This document shows positions 44,721 through 55,550 of a DNA stretch of 64,000 nt, piece by piece. The notes beneath the pieces were generated by a model. The model did not search any database and was not told the DNA's origin. It saw only the letters and a program-made list of their open reading frames with translations. Every line of letters starts with the position of its first letter. The first letter of the stretch is position 1. The position numbers and the translations under genes were made by a program. Origin of the DNA: Pegoplata infirma (taxonomy: Eukaryota > Arthropoda > Insecta > Diptera > Anthomyiidae); the NCBI GenBank assembly GCA_963921195.1, contig OY992537.1, positions 34,643,410 through 34,707,409 on the forward strand, written 5' to 3'.

Positions 44721-45400
44721 ACTTTGAATGAACCCGTAAACAAACACCAAACTCGATTTCATGTGATTCGGAAAATATCATGTGATTTGAAAAGTTTTGA
44801 AAGACATAACAGAGGCCTTTAACACATTTTAAATGATGATAAATAGGCCAACCAAAAAACAGCCAATGCTTATTTGTTATTTCGATGAATAAACCGATTT
44901 GGATTAAACACAAACTCTAATCACGAAAAAACAGAAAAACTAAGATACATTTGTTATAACTTCTTTTGAATATTTTTTCATTTATTGGTAAATTTTTTGT
45001 TTTTTATCTCATTTTTACATTTTAATTTTAGAACTTTAATTTTAGAAAATACAAATTTTATTACAAAATCAGCGCTAAAAAGATACATGAATTTACAGCA
45101 TCTTTATTCTGCTTAAATCAGCTCTACAAAGATACATGAATTCACTGCATCTTTAATCTGCTTAAATCAGCGCTAAAAAGATACATGAATTTACAGCATC
45201 TTTATTCTGCTTAAATCAGCGCTCTAAAGACACGTGATTTCAGTGCATCTAAAGAGCGCTGTTTCTGTGTATCCAACTAGCGCTCTAAAGTGGGACATCG
45301 CCTTAGGGAATCATGCATGAATTCAGCGCAATTGGATGCGCTCCTTTACTCAAGTTCCCCTTCCAAAAGCTGCTGAACGTTCAGCAAAATTTCTGCTGGG

Positions 45401-46704
45401 TTGGTACTTTCTCTATCTCCTTAAATAATGATTCTAGAGACTTGAAATGTGGAGTGTAGGATCCAGCGAAAAAGCTATTATGACAAAAGTACTTTACAGA
45501 ATGTTTCGATTCAAAGAGGATTAAAAAGCGTATTTTGGTACTTTTTTCAATCTCCTGAAATAGTGGTCATAAATACAGGATTTTTCTAAAATAGTGGTCT
45601 TCTAAATTTTGAATGTAGGTTTATCCAGCAAAAACAAAAATTTTGAAAAAGTATTAATTTGAAAATTTGGATTAAAGGGATAAAAGGGGGTAGAAAAGAA
45701 AAATTGGTACTATTTATAACTATTGAACTAAAAACCCTAGAATCTCAGAATTTTTCATGCAGGGCCAAAAACAAGACATATTTTGAAGTTTTAAATTTTT
45801 TAGATTAAAAGGGATCAAACAATTGGTAAAAGTGGAGTAAAATGGTACTTTTTACAATAAATGAGATAAAGACATTAGATTTTTTTACGCATATTATACG
45901 GAAAGGAATGAAAAAAAAACTGGAACGAAATGAAATGGATGAAAGTCAAAGGGAAAAGACCGGGAAAAGTTTTTTTTTTGGAAATTTGGATTCTAAATGG
46001 ATAAAAGAGGTAGAAAGGTAAAATTGGTACTTTATATAACTATTGAACTAAAAACCCTAGAATCTCAAAACTGGTCATATAGGGTCCTCCAGCAAAACCA
46101 ACATTCAAAAACAAGATTTTTTAGATTAAAAGGGGTCAAACAATTGGAAAAAGTGGAGTAAAATGGTACTTTTTACATTAAATCATAAAGACATTAGATA
46201 TTTTTATTTCTTTGAAGCATATTATACGGAAACGAATGAAAAATTAATGGAACGAAATGAAATGGAATTGAAAGTCAAAGGGAAAAGACCGGGGGACGAA
46301 GTGGAATGAACCAAGGAGCGAAGGGGCCAAAAAGGGTAAAAAATAATAAATTTTAATTTTCTAAAACTATTGAACTAAAAAATCTCATTAGGATCCTCCA
46401 ACAGAATTAACATCCAAGAAAGGATATATTTAAATTTTATATATTTAAAACGGGGGTAAAAATGGTACTTTTTATATGTTGAGATAAGGACTCGAGATGG
46501 AACCGGAAACAAAGTAGCATATTTAGAAGAACGAAACGGAATATAAATCGAAATGAAATGATACCTTTTATTTGTTGAGATAAGGACTCGAGATGGAACC
46601 GGAAACAAAGTGGCATATTTAGGAGAACGAAACGGAACAGAAATCGGAATAGACCAGGGAAATGAAATGGAACGTTTTTTACTCGATTTTTCTTACTCTA
46701 AATT
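45401..46704 (+). repeat. GTAC-repeat block 7 continued, with 'GGAACGAAATGAAATGG' tail
   Basis: Starts 'ttggtactttctctatctcc', the exact continuation of block 7. After 45700 the unit changes to longer repeats with 'ctattgaactaaaaacccta' and 'ggaacgaaatgaaatgga', with two near-identical ~255-bp stretches (about 45700-45955 and 46015-46270). Confidence 0.8.
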
Positions 46705-47186
46705 TTTATACCCTCCAACCACAGTATGGTGGTATACTCACTTTGTCATTTCATGTGTAACGCATCGAAATATCGGTCTAGGACCCCATAAAGTATATAT
46801 TTTATTGATCAGTGATCGATTCTAAGACATTCCAGCGATGTAGACTTCCGAAGTTTGGCAAGAATATGTCTTATATTCCTAGGCAGGTTCGGAAATGGGC
46901 AAAATCGGACCAAGGGGAAAAAGTTCCTCCTTGGAGAACTAAACCAACCTAAGAAACCCCGCATTTTTTGAAGGGTTTTTTGTACTTTTGCTAAGCAAAT
47001 GCAACATTCTTATCTCAAAAGAGGTTCAAAATCGCAAGGGGAAGGTGCCCCTAACGTATCCCACCAACTCCCCCCTCCCCACATAAAAGACGCCCCTGGA
47101 TTTTTTTAATATTGTTTTTTTTTTACATTTTGGAGGGTATAAAAGATTCGGCGCAGCCGAATGTAATACTCTCACTTGTTTTCACT
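46705..47186 (+). mobile_element. mini-me-like element copy lacking the (GTCY)n tract
   Basis: Head TATACCCTCCAACCACAGTA; after 'gacattccagcgatgta' it jumps straight to 'gacttccgaagtttggca', so the microsatellite and adjoining part are deleted. Ends 'ttttggagggtataaaag' + 'attcggcgcagccgaatg'. Confidence 0.8.
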
Positions 47187-47580
47187 CTTATTTTTTTCGC
47201 CTAGTATTTTTTGACTTAATATTTTTTTACTCAAACTTTTCATCATTCAAACTTATTTTTCCGTTGAAATTTTTTTCACTCATAATATTTTCCACTCAAT
47301 TGTTTTTAATTAAAAATTTGTTTTCACCTAAAAGTTTATTTCACTCGAAATTTTTTAACTTAAAAAATAAGATTTTGAAAATTTACAAGAAACATTTTCA
47401 CCGTAACGAACATGATTCTGGGCTAAACGGGGTTAGTTTTATAATATTGCTTAAAATTTTCTAAACAGTTTTTGTGAAAGACATTAACGTCCACAATTAA
47501 ATAAAGATTCCAACGGGTATATATTTTATTTTAATTATTTTTCAAAATACTGAAGATTATCTATCAAAAAACTGTTATTG

Positions 47581-47598
47581 GCCCCACGTTGGGCGCCA
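47581..47598 (-). other. tRNA-Lys primer-binding site of an LTR retrotransposon relic
   Basis: The plus strand reads GCCCCACGTTGGGCGCCA, which is the 3' end of a Drosophila-type tRNA-Lys(CUU) including CCA (from knowledge of that tRNA). On the minus strand this is TGGCGCCCAACG..., a typical primer-binding site. Directly upstream on that strand lies A/T-rich DNA ending 'aatattaca' with a TATAATAATAAAA and an AATAAAG, compatible with a short LTR at about 47607-47740. No gag-pol is recognised. Confidence 0.55.
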
Positions 47599-47877
47599 AA
47601 AAAATTAAAAAGTTGTAATATTGATAATTTTTTTAATTGAGTAAATTACAAAAGTAATTGATTATAACTTCTTTATTAAACTCCTCCAAATCTCAATCGT
47701 TAATTTTGTTTTATTATTATACCCTGTCGTGTCAATTGTAGTGTATCTCTTCTACCCCCATACATAAGAAAACAGTCTGTTAAAACTTTATTTAAAAAAA
47801 AAATACACATGTGTAAAACTTTTAAAAACTTACTGTCACTTATATTATGACTTAATTTAAAACTCATTCATTCTTAC

Positions 47878-48022
47878 CGTATTAACAGCTCCTATTTCTT
47901 CTTTTAGTGCAGACTTTTCAAATTTGTGTTCTTTACATTCATCACGCAGACACGCCAATTCATTGTTAGCTGTTTCAATTTCTTTCATCAAATCTTGATT
48001 ACGTTCTTCAAGAGATTTAGTT
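47878..48022 (-). CDS. Internal coding exon A (145 bp) of the coiled-coil protein gene
   Basis: A short exon on the minus strand, bounded by a T-rich acceptor (TTTTTATTTTAG) before 48022 and donor ACG|GTAAGA after 47878. The first base completes a codon begun in an upstream exon; then 48 codons run without a stop (TKSLEERNQDLMKEIETANN, then a continuation ending KEEIGAVNT). The peptide is a continuous amphipathic heptad-type helix. It ends at phase 0, matching the phase-0 start of exon B (KEEIGAVNT joined to LFSQMVMG). Codon use is clean in a region otherwise filled with stops. Because it starts mid-codon, at least one more coding exon must lie upstream; I did not find it between 48023 and 64000. 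The homology of the protein is unknown to me. Confidence 0.78.
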
Positions 48023-48580
48023 CTAAAATAAAAAAAATAAATTTAAAGAAGTTGTTAACAATTTAATATAAATTGTATTAAAGCCATGAAATGTTTACAA
48101 AAATTAAACTAAAAGAAAATTTTTTAATTACAATGTTTGACACCAAAAATCTACCAGCAAAACAGATCCTTGTGCCTTCAGATTCCATAATTTATCTTCA
48201 GATTTCAAATCTGCAATCCACACTCTAGCTTGGCAATTTATTACTTTTTGGTACTAAAGTCAAAATTTTTCTGTTTTTGTAAAACAGTGTTACTCTTACA
48301 TCAATTATTACTTTTTTTTTTAATTTTTTTGTCCCAACTTACTATTATTCAATTTTTAATCTAATTTATTTATTTTTGTGGGTCTTCTGTTGTTTTTAAC
48401 CAACCCTCATCATAAAGTTTTTTAATCAATTTTGTTTGGTAATTGAAATTTACGCAAAATTGTTTGCTATAAAATTACAAACACTTTAACATTTTTTTTT
48501 TTATTTGATGATCATCATATTGATGATTTTTAGGATATGCTCCATTTTTATTTGGAATTACAGTGGGTGTGAAATGAGTC
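48023..48580. other. Intron upstream of exon A
   Basis: A/T-rich, no element or exon recognised. Confidence 0.5.
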
Positions 48581-48593
48581 AAATCTAACATTC

Positions 48594-50024
48594 AAATCTG
48601 ACAACCAAAAAAGCTACCAGGGCAATTTACGCCTGCCAAAGGCTATTTGGAAGGACATGGGGGCTTAAGCCTCACATGATATATTGGTCATTTCTTACGA
48701 TCGTAAGACCAATGATCACCTATGCAGCTCTGGTTTGGTGGCCGAAAGTGGAACAGAGCACGGCCAGATCTATACTGGACAAGGTATATCGTCTGGCCTG
48801 CATCGGCATAACAGGGGCGGGAAAATCCTGTCCAACCTATGCCATGGGGGCTATGCTAAACATCCCACCTTTACATATATCTGTAAAGGAGGATGCTAGC
48901 AGAAGTGTCACCAGACTACCGGAATTTGGGAACATAATGGGCGGGGACCTACAGGGCCACATGAAGATAGCGGGACGATTCATAGAGGACCCATACGCTA
49001 AGATCTCTGACAGAATGCTACCCAAACAAGTCTTTATAAGACATTTTAGAATAGATATTCCTGAAAGGAGCATATGGTCTACTAACTCTTGGAATCCAGA
49101 ACCAGGATCTCAAGTGTGGTTTACTGATGGCTCAAAACAGACCAATGGGGATACTGGCGCGGGGATTTTCGGTCCGAATTTCCAACGCGCACTACCTTTG
49201 GGGAAATCCCCATCGATATTTCAGGCAGAACTTTATGCCATATATATATGCGTGTCCGAATGTTTACGTAGGTGCACAAAAAGGACAAACATATATATAC
49301 TATCTGACAGTCAAGCAGCATTGAAGGCTTTATCAGCCTACGATGTATCTTCGAAACTTGTCATGGATTGTATTCTTTCCCTAAACGAACTGGGCCGTAA
49401 TAATGAACTTACTCTCGGTTGGGTCCCGGGCCATGAGGGGCACTTGGGCAACGAACGGGCAGACTGTTTGGCCAATCGTGGTGCAAGTCGCCCTTTTATC
49501 GGTCCGGAACCCTTCTGCGGTTTGTCCATTGGGCATATCAGGGAAAGTTTACGATCATGGAGAGAATCTGAATTTGCCAATCATTGGAACCACTGCTCTG
49601 GACAGCGTCAGGCAAAAAGATTTATCTCTCCATCCCCTGGGGTATCTAAACGACTACTAAATCTCGACAAAAAGGATCTAAGGATTCTAACTGGTTACCT
49701 CACTGGACATTGTAATCTTCGCTATCAACTTAGGAAGAAAAATTTATCGGACACTGAAATATGTAGATTCTGTGAAATTGACGCCGAAACGGCGGAACAC
49801 ATCCTTTGCGAGTGCCCAAGACTAAACGTCAGACGAATTCGACATCTAGGGCTTCATTCATTAACTCCAAGTGACATATGGGAATCCATGCCAAATAGGA
49901 TACTTGGCTTTATTAGAAGCCTTAACTTATAGGGCAACTGTTAGGCTGCACAAAAGATCATATTGGTCGTAGTGCATAGGGCCTTTTCTAATCTAATCTA
50001 ATCTAATCTAATCTAATCTAATCT
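48594..50024 (+). mobile_element. 5'-truncated non-LTR retrotransposon with RNase H (I/LOA-like)
   Basis: About 1.43 kb fragment: the end of the reverse transcriptase, RNase H, zinc-knuckle and a pentanucleotide (CTAAT)n tail. A matching AATCTAACATTC at 48582-48593 and 50025-50036 is a probable 12-bp target duplication, although part of it overlaps the tail repeat. Inserted antisense to the host gene, in its intron. Confidence 0.88.
48601..49932 (+). pseudogene. C-terminal part of LINE ORF2: RT thumb, RNase H, CCHC
   Basis: The frame is open from 48589; a stop (48586) precedes it, and the first ATG is 48676. It opens with KKATRAIYACQRLFGRTWGL and YAALVWWPK, typical of the post-catalytic RT region of jockey-type elements. 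RNase H acidic residues (numbered from 48676): D151 (FTDGSK), E185 (FQAELYAI), D211 (ILSDSQAAL), D263 (NERADCLA). Then a Cys-His motif CRFCEIDAETAEHILCECP. Stop at 49930-49932. The frame is intact over its whole visible length, so insertion is recent, but endonuclease and catalytic RT are missing, so it cannot be autonomous. RNase H plus a short tandem tail points to the I/LOA group; clade not settled. Confidence 0.88.
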
Positions 50025-50030
50025 AATCTA
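49987..50030. repeat. (CTAAT)n tail microsatellite
   Basis: About nine perfect pentamers forming the 3' end of the LINE. Confidence 0.95.
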
Positions 50031-50089
50031 ACATTCTATTGAAAATCGTTTTATTATAAGTTTTATCAATATGAAAATTTTACGCCGGG

Positions 50090-51616
50090 AACATGTATCG
50101 TAAAAAATATATTCCATTCTATTTCATTTCTAGTTATATTCCATTTCGCTTCCTGTTCCTTTTCTCATTTCGGTCCATGTATTTCCCTGTATCATATAAT
50201 TTCTTTCACCGTTTCGTTCCATGTAAGCTTTTTTTTGTCAGTATAACATGCGTTAGAGAAACAAAAAAAAATGTAGTCTTTATCGCAGTAGATATAAAAA
50301 GTACCATTTCATTTCGTTTCATGTATTTCCTTGTTTCATTCAATTGTGTTCCCCGTTTCATCCATTTCCTTTCGTTCCATTCTTCATTATTGAATATGCG
50401 TTAGAGAAACAAAAAACTTGTAGTCTATGTCTCCCTACTTTTATCCATTGTTTACCCCATTTTACCAAAAAAAAAAAACCTTTTCATGTCATAAAATTAA
50501 AATTTCAAAATATGTTCTCCTCGTGGATGAGAAGGATGAGATTTTAGGGAATCGAGTATAATAGTTAAACAAAGTACCAATTTTTCATTTGTAGCCCATT
50601 TTGTCCCCTTTAGAACCGAAACTTCCCAAAACTCCTTTTCTCTTAACATGTCTTTTTTCCTGGAGGCTCTTAGATTCAAAATTTCTAGATTATAAGACCT
50701 TTAATTTAGGAATTAAATAAAAGTACCAAAGTACAATTTGTCCTTTTAGAATCAAAAATTCCTAAAAGTCTTTTTTCAGAAGATTTTGTTTCTATGGAGA
50801 ATCCTTCATTTCAAGAATCAAGGTTTTATGACGAATACTTCAGAAGGTTGAACGTACCAAAAAGGTATAGGCCCTTACCACAAGAAAACAAAAAGTCTAT
50901 TTTAACAAAAGTTTTATTTTAAATTTCAAATATTCAATACATTTTTTGAAAGTCGATTTTAAAAACAAAAACACTTTGTATGGAAATAAAATTAAAACCT
51001 GATTTTAAATATATTTTATTTTTCTATGGTAAGGCTGATTGTTTTTAACTCTTCTTACCCCATTAAATGAATTTTCCAAAAAGGTGTTTTATACAACTTT
51101 TTTCGCAGAAGGATTCTACATTCCACATTTTCTAGAATATGTATTTCAGTAGATGCAAAAGGTGAAATGTAAAATTTTTTTCCCCCATTTAAACCGGAAT
51201 TTTCATCAAGTACTTTTTTGAGAATGTTTTTTTTTTTTTTTTTGTTGAGAATTCATCATTTCAAGTATTTCAGGAAGAATATAAAAGTACCAAGGTGCAA
51301 CATTTACTTTTTTCAGAATTTCTAGGACCATTATTTCAGGAAACATAAATACACCTTTGGAGATCAAGAAAGTACTATCCGCATTTCAAGTTTCTAGAAC
51401 ATGTATTACAGAAGGTACAAGAAGTACCAAACTAAAATTTTTTACCCCATTTATATCAGAATTTCTAAAAAGTACCGTTCTTAAAAAGTTTTTTTTGCTG
51501 AAGAATTCCACATTTAAAGTTTGTATTTCCATTATTTATAAAAATTACAATGGTGCACTATTTTAGTACTTTGGTACTTTTTGCTCACTTAAGAATCAGA
51601 ATTTTAATTTAAGAAG
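50090..51616 (-). repeat. GTAC-repeat block 8 (-)
   Basis: 50090-50400 is 'catttcgttcc' type (the mirror of the 45.9-46.7 kb tail). From 50550 ordinary units in minus orientation follow: 'agaaggtacaagaagtacc', 'ttaccccatttatatcag', 'agaatgttttttt'. Confidence 0.8.
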
Positions 51617-52074
51617 GTACCCAACCTTCACACCCCTCTCTAAGCAAATTTAGGTTGAGTTAAAATGGTGACAAAAACGGGCATTTCACTTCTCATTCAT
51701 TTGTAACTTTAAAAATCGTTAACACGAAATCCTAGCCTGTTTACAAGTTATTACTAAATAATTACACTGGTCGACAACAAAAACCTCCCAGTGAGCCCCC
51801 AAAAGTACGAAATTATTGTTTTTTTTTTTTAGTTTTTAACAGCGAATATCTTTAAAACGGCACGTGCTAGAAAAAATTTGATGACAGATTTGGATTCAAG
51901 AGAGCAAAATCTATAAGAATCAATTGGATATGTCACTGAGAGGTTTTTGTTGTCGAACAGTGTAATTTTTTAGAAATAACCCGAAAAAAGGATTTTAAGT
52001 AAAGAGGAGCGAAATGTCATCAGTCGATTTTGTTACCATTTCAACACAACCTAAACTTGGTTGAAGATGGGTGT

Positions 52075-52078
<4 letters not shown>
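51617..52078. mobile_element. Foldback element with a mariner-like MITE at its centre
   Basis: Left arm about 51617-51762 ('cacacccctc', 'aaatttaggttgagtt', 'aaatggtgacaaaaacg') mirrors right arm about 51965-52078 ('cgattttgttaccatttc', 'aacacaacctaaact', 'gatgggtgtg'). Remaining length without the MITE is about 260 bp. The right edge abuts the poly-T of the next element. Confidence 0.7.
51765..51962. mobile_element. Mariner-like MITE (198 bp)
   Basis: Terminal repeats CACTGGTCGACAACAAAAAC and CACTGTTCGACAACAAAAAC (30 bp, two mismatches), flanked by TA on both sides. A TA duplication with CACTG ends points to Tc1/mariner. Non-coding. Confidence 0.82.
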
Positions 52079-52107
<29 letters not shown>

Positions 52108-53866
52108 CCTTGACATTGGAAGTATATTTATTAAACTATAATGATATTGCACAACATAATAATAAATCAAAAGTAATACTATTACATTATCATAACATGA
52201 ATTGTTAATGAATATACATCAGTTGCCGTTCCTATACGGAACATAGGGCGGAAACAATCGCACGCCATTCTTGCCGGTCTTGTGCGATTCTTCGAATTTC
52301 AGGCCACGTGCCAATATGTCGACTCTCAGAATGTATCGAGCGAGTCCAAGTATGTCGTGGTCTTCCTCTGCGTCTTGTACCTTGTGGATTCCATTCAAAG
52401 GCCATTTTTGCTATGTCATCGTCTTCTTTTCTTAGCGTGTGCCCAATCCAACGCCATTTTCTACGCTTTATTTCGCAACTAATGGGTTCACTTGATGTTA
52501 GGGTGAGAAGGTCTTCATTTGTTATGGTATTGGGCCAAAATATACGACAAATACGGCGAAGGCATTTATTAACGAATACTTGAAGTTTTTGACAAATACC
52601 ATTTGTAACTTTCCAAGTTTCGCAACCATACATAAGGATTGGTTTTATACTTGTGTTGAAAACTTTGAGTTTTGTTTTTCTGCTGATGTTACGCGACAAC
52701 CAGATCCTCTTCATTTTATGGTAAGCGGTTCTGGCCTTATTTATGCGACTTGAAACGTCTGATTCCGCACCACCATCTATCGTAATCATACTGCCCAGAT
52801 AAATGAATTTGTCAACATCTTCTACAGCAGCTGATGTGCCACCAACATTTACTATGAGAGGAGTACGATTTTCAGTTCCAATTCGCATTAGCTTTGTCTT
52901 TTTCATATTTACCTTAAGACCCACTTTTCCAGCGTTACGTATTAAAGCTTCCAACTTTGCTCGTGTCCCTGATAATGTGTTACTAAGGAAGCATATGTCA
53001 TCCGCATAGTCTAGGTCGGAGAGCTTCTGATGAGGACGCCATTGAATGCCATCGGGTACCTCTAAGTTCGTAGTCCTTAAAACCTTATCGAGTACTAGGA
53101 TAAATAAGAGTGGCGAGAGAACGCATCCCTGACGGACACCATTTTGTATAGCAAATTTGTTGCTCATCTTTCCTTTATACTTTACGCAGCATTCTGCATT
53201 GTTATAAAGTTCACATATGAGATTTGAAATTTTATCTGGAACACCGCTTTCCTGTAATGTGTACCATATAGCATTTCTATTAATGGTGTCAAAAGCCCTG
53301 GCAAAATCAACAAACAAGAGGTATAGTGGTGATCTCCATTCCACGGACTGCTCTACAACTATGCGCAATGTGTTTATGTGGTCGACAAAAGATCTTTGGG
53401 GTCTAAAGCCATTTTGTTCAGTTCGAAGTTGTCTATTCAAAACTGGTGAGATACGATTCAGGATCACAAAAGCTAAAATCTTTTGAATTGTATTTAATAA
53501 TGTTATGCCTCTCCAGTTTCTACAATTGCTTAGATCTCCTTTCTTTGGGATAGTGATTATCAAGCCCTCTTTCCAAGACGTTGGGATGCAACCAGACTCC
53601 CAAATATTTCGTATTATAGGTTGCATTATCGGAGCCAATATTTCCTTACCATATTTAAAAAGTTCAGCTGGAAGTCCATCAGGTCCAGCAGATTTGTTCT
53701 GTTTTAGCTGTAATATTGCTTGTGAAATTTCATCTACTGTCGGGGATGCCGTGGATATATTATGATTGGGATTTCGACGTTGGTCAGTTTCTGCTGTTAT
53801 ATGAGTCACAGTTGCGTCATTATCTTGTGCCATAGTAAATCCATTTTTCGTGAGGTTATTTAAGGA
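52079..53866 (-). mobile_element. 5'-truncated non-LTR retrotransposon (RT only), poly(A)-tailed
   Basis: Minus-strand element with its poly(A) as a T run at 52079-52107, a short 3' UTR (52108-52231), and an RT frame reaching the truncation point near 53860. The 5' side passes into a GTAC-repeat phrase ('aaggaaccctaca') at about 53862. No endonuclease present. No clean target duplication found. Confidence 0.85.
52232..53833 (-). pseudogene. Reverse transcriptase domain and C-terminal region of a LINE
   Basis: 533 codons open, stop 52232-52234. RT blocks in order: SAGPDGLPAELFKYG (48-62), WKEGLIITIPKKGD, NWRGITLLNTIQKIL, EQNGFRPQRSFVDHI, FVDFARAFD with D176 and D182, GVRQGCVLSPLLFI, LDYADDICF with D278-D279, and KLMRIG. 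The C-terminus has KWRWIGHTLRK and GTRRRGRPRHTW, a signature seen in many metazoan endonuclease-RT elements (CR1/RTE-like set; clade not settled). All catalytic residues are present and there is no frameshift, so it is young, but the fragment lacks the endonuclease and part of the N-terminus. The ATG at 53831-53833 is internal; the frame continues upstream to about 53869. Confidence 0.9.
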
Positions 53867-53872
53867 ACCCTA

Positions 53873-54628
53873 CACTCAAAATAATCACTCTGTTAAATTA
53901 CAGAGATACTCTGCTGGGCCAGCAGAAAATACCATAGATTTCCAACCAGCAAGATTTTCTGTTATTTTACGAAGAAAACTCAGTAAAATGATTTCGATAA
54001 AAAAAAAACTGTAAATTTACAGAATTATCTGTAGAATATTGATAAAAGCGACCAGAATTTTACTATTTTATTTACTATTTGATTTCTGATCAATTTCTTT
54101 TTCCTAATTGTTCAGGTAGTGTTGACAATTGGAAAATGCCACCGAGTAAATTTACCAGCTTTAGTGCTTCCAAATTGTAAATTTACTTCTTTTTTTGTGA
54201 AATTTATTTTTGTGAAAATTACGGTGTATTTTACGAGTACCTCCAATTTTACCCGACATCCTCGTAAAATTTACCAGGTTTTATTGTAATTTAAGACGCT
54301 TTTTAAAGAACGGTTGAAATATTTGGGAGTTTTTTATTTAAAAACTGTATTACAGAGCAATAAGTAAAATTACAGTTGAAATTTAGTATTTTGGTTACGA
54401 GAAAATGTATAAAATCTGTATTTTAACAAAAAACTCTTTTTATTATCTGTAAAATAGAGATTACAAAGTAAAAAGTAAAATTACAGATAAAATTTTGTTT
54501 TTCGGTTACAAGAAAATACAAAGTATATTCTTAAAATCTGTATTTCGACAGATAACTTTGTCAAATGTCTGTCGAATTGAGATTACAGTCATTTTACAGA
54601 GTTTTTAACAGAGTAATTATTTTGAGTG
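53873..54628. mobile_element. TA-flanked MITE with CACTCAAAATAAT ends (756 bp)
   Basis: Terminal repeats CACTCAAAATAATCACTCTG and CACTCAAAATAATTACTCTG (then TTAAA), flanked by TA. Interior has 'gtaaatttacag'-type repeats like 35715-36804 and 63334-63750. It inserted in a GTAC-repeat phrase ('cctaca') next to the LINE's truncated end. Probably Tc1/mariner-derived. Confidence 0.8.
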
Positions 54629-54639
54629 TACAATTCAAA

Positions 54640-55550
54640 AATCTATTTTTTATGACCATTATTAAATGAGATCGCAAAAGTGCCCTTTTTACTCACTTAG
54701 AGTACTTTTATATATAATTTCCAAAAAGTTAATTTTTCAGAATGTTTTTTTATTGGCTAAAGGCCATTATTTCTGTAAATAAAAAAGTGCTAAAGTACAC
54801 CTTTTCACCCCTTTTTACTCCCTTAAAATCAGAATTTCTAAAAACCCAGCCTTAGTGAAGCCACTTTCCGGGAGGTAAATGGAGAATTCTGTATTTTACA
54901 AATTACGACCATTATTTAAAGTACCAAAGTGTACTTTTTCCCCTCTTAAAGTAATTTTGTCAGGTTGTTTTAAATTCTACATTTCAAGTTTTTAAAACCT
55001 TTATTTTAGGGTAAGGAAAAAGTACCAAAGAAAATTTTTAAATCTTTTTACTAAATTTTAATCGAAATTTCCGAATGGTAACTTTTTAAGATTTTTTTTT
55101 GTTGGCTGAAGGTTCCACATTTTAAATTTCTTTGACCATTATTTCTTGAAATATAAAAAAAGTACAAAAGTACACTTTTGTGCTCCTTTTTATCCCCTTA
55201 GAATCAGAATTACCTTAGTGAACCTATTTTCCGGGATTTAAATGGGTAAACATTTTAAAAATCAGGTTTTTATGAGCATTATTTCATGAGATCGAGAAAG
55301 TACCAAAGTACATTTCATATTTTAAGTTTTTTAAACTTACATTTGGGGATAAAGAAAAAGTACCAAATAAATTTGTAAACCCATTTTAATCCATTTAAAT
55401 CGGAATTTCCCAAATTAACTTTTTTAAAACATTTTTTTTCTGAAGGTCACTAAAGGTACCAAAGTACACTATTTTAGCACTTTTTGTTCCTTAGAATCGG
55501 AACTTTAAAAAAGTACTTTTTTCTGAATTTTTTCTTACTTCATTTAAGTC
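54640..55550 (-). repeat. GTAC-repeat block 9 (-)
   Basis: About six units: 'catgagatcgagaaagtacc', 'aaagtacactttttcccc', 'tcacccctttttactccctt'. Some mixed with 'agtgaagccactttccggg' phrases. Confidence 0.75.

Larger units (their letters stand above)
42676..45400. mobile_element. CCCAGCAG-ended DNA transposon (2,725 bp) in GTAC-repeat block 7
   Basis: Ends CCCAGCAGAAAT and ATTTCTGCTGGG; flanks join as 'gtgcttt' + 'ggtacttt', consistent with a 2-bp TT duplication. Subterminal regions at both ends carry AGCGCT and 'gcatcttt' repeats: 'aagagcgctcttagggatgc' on the left, and three ~72-bp direct repeats of 'aaatcagcgctaaaaagata' on the right (45065-45230). No transposase ORF. Contains a mini-me copy and a hAT MITE. 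Confidence 0.75.
10350..48022 (-). other. Extent of the visible part of the coiled-coil gene (three exons, two giant introns)
   Basis: Exons A, B and C are all on the minus strand, in order, with compatible phases (A ends 0, B 0/0, C starts 0). The A-B intron is 33304-47877 (14.6 kb) and the B-C intron is 13029-32394 (19.4 kb). Combined visible coding sequence is 3,733 bp. That the three belong to one transcript is inferred from strand, phase and the shared coiled-coil character; extra small exons inside the introns cannot be excluded. Confidence 0.72.

Noticed and set aside
47581..47598. tRNA-Lys gene
   Set aside because: Only the last 15 bases plus CCA match; CCA is not encoded in fly tRNA genes, and the rest of the tRNA is absent. 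A primer-binding site explains it better.
53870..53873. MITE insertion as the cause of the LINE's missing 5' half
   Set aside because: Sequence beyond the MITE (54631 on) is GTAC repeat, not LINE, and the GTAC phrase resumes before the MITE; the LINE was 5'-truncated independently.
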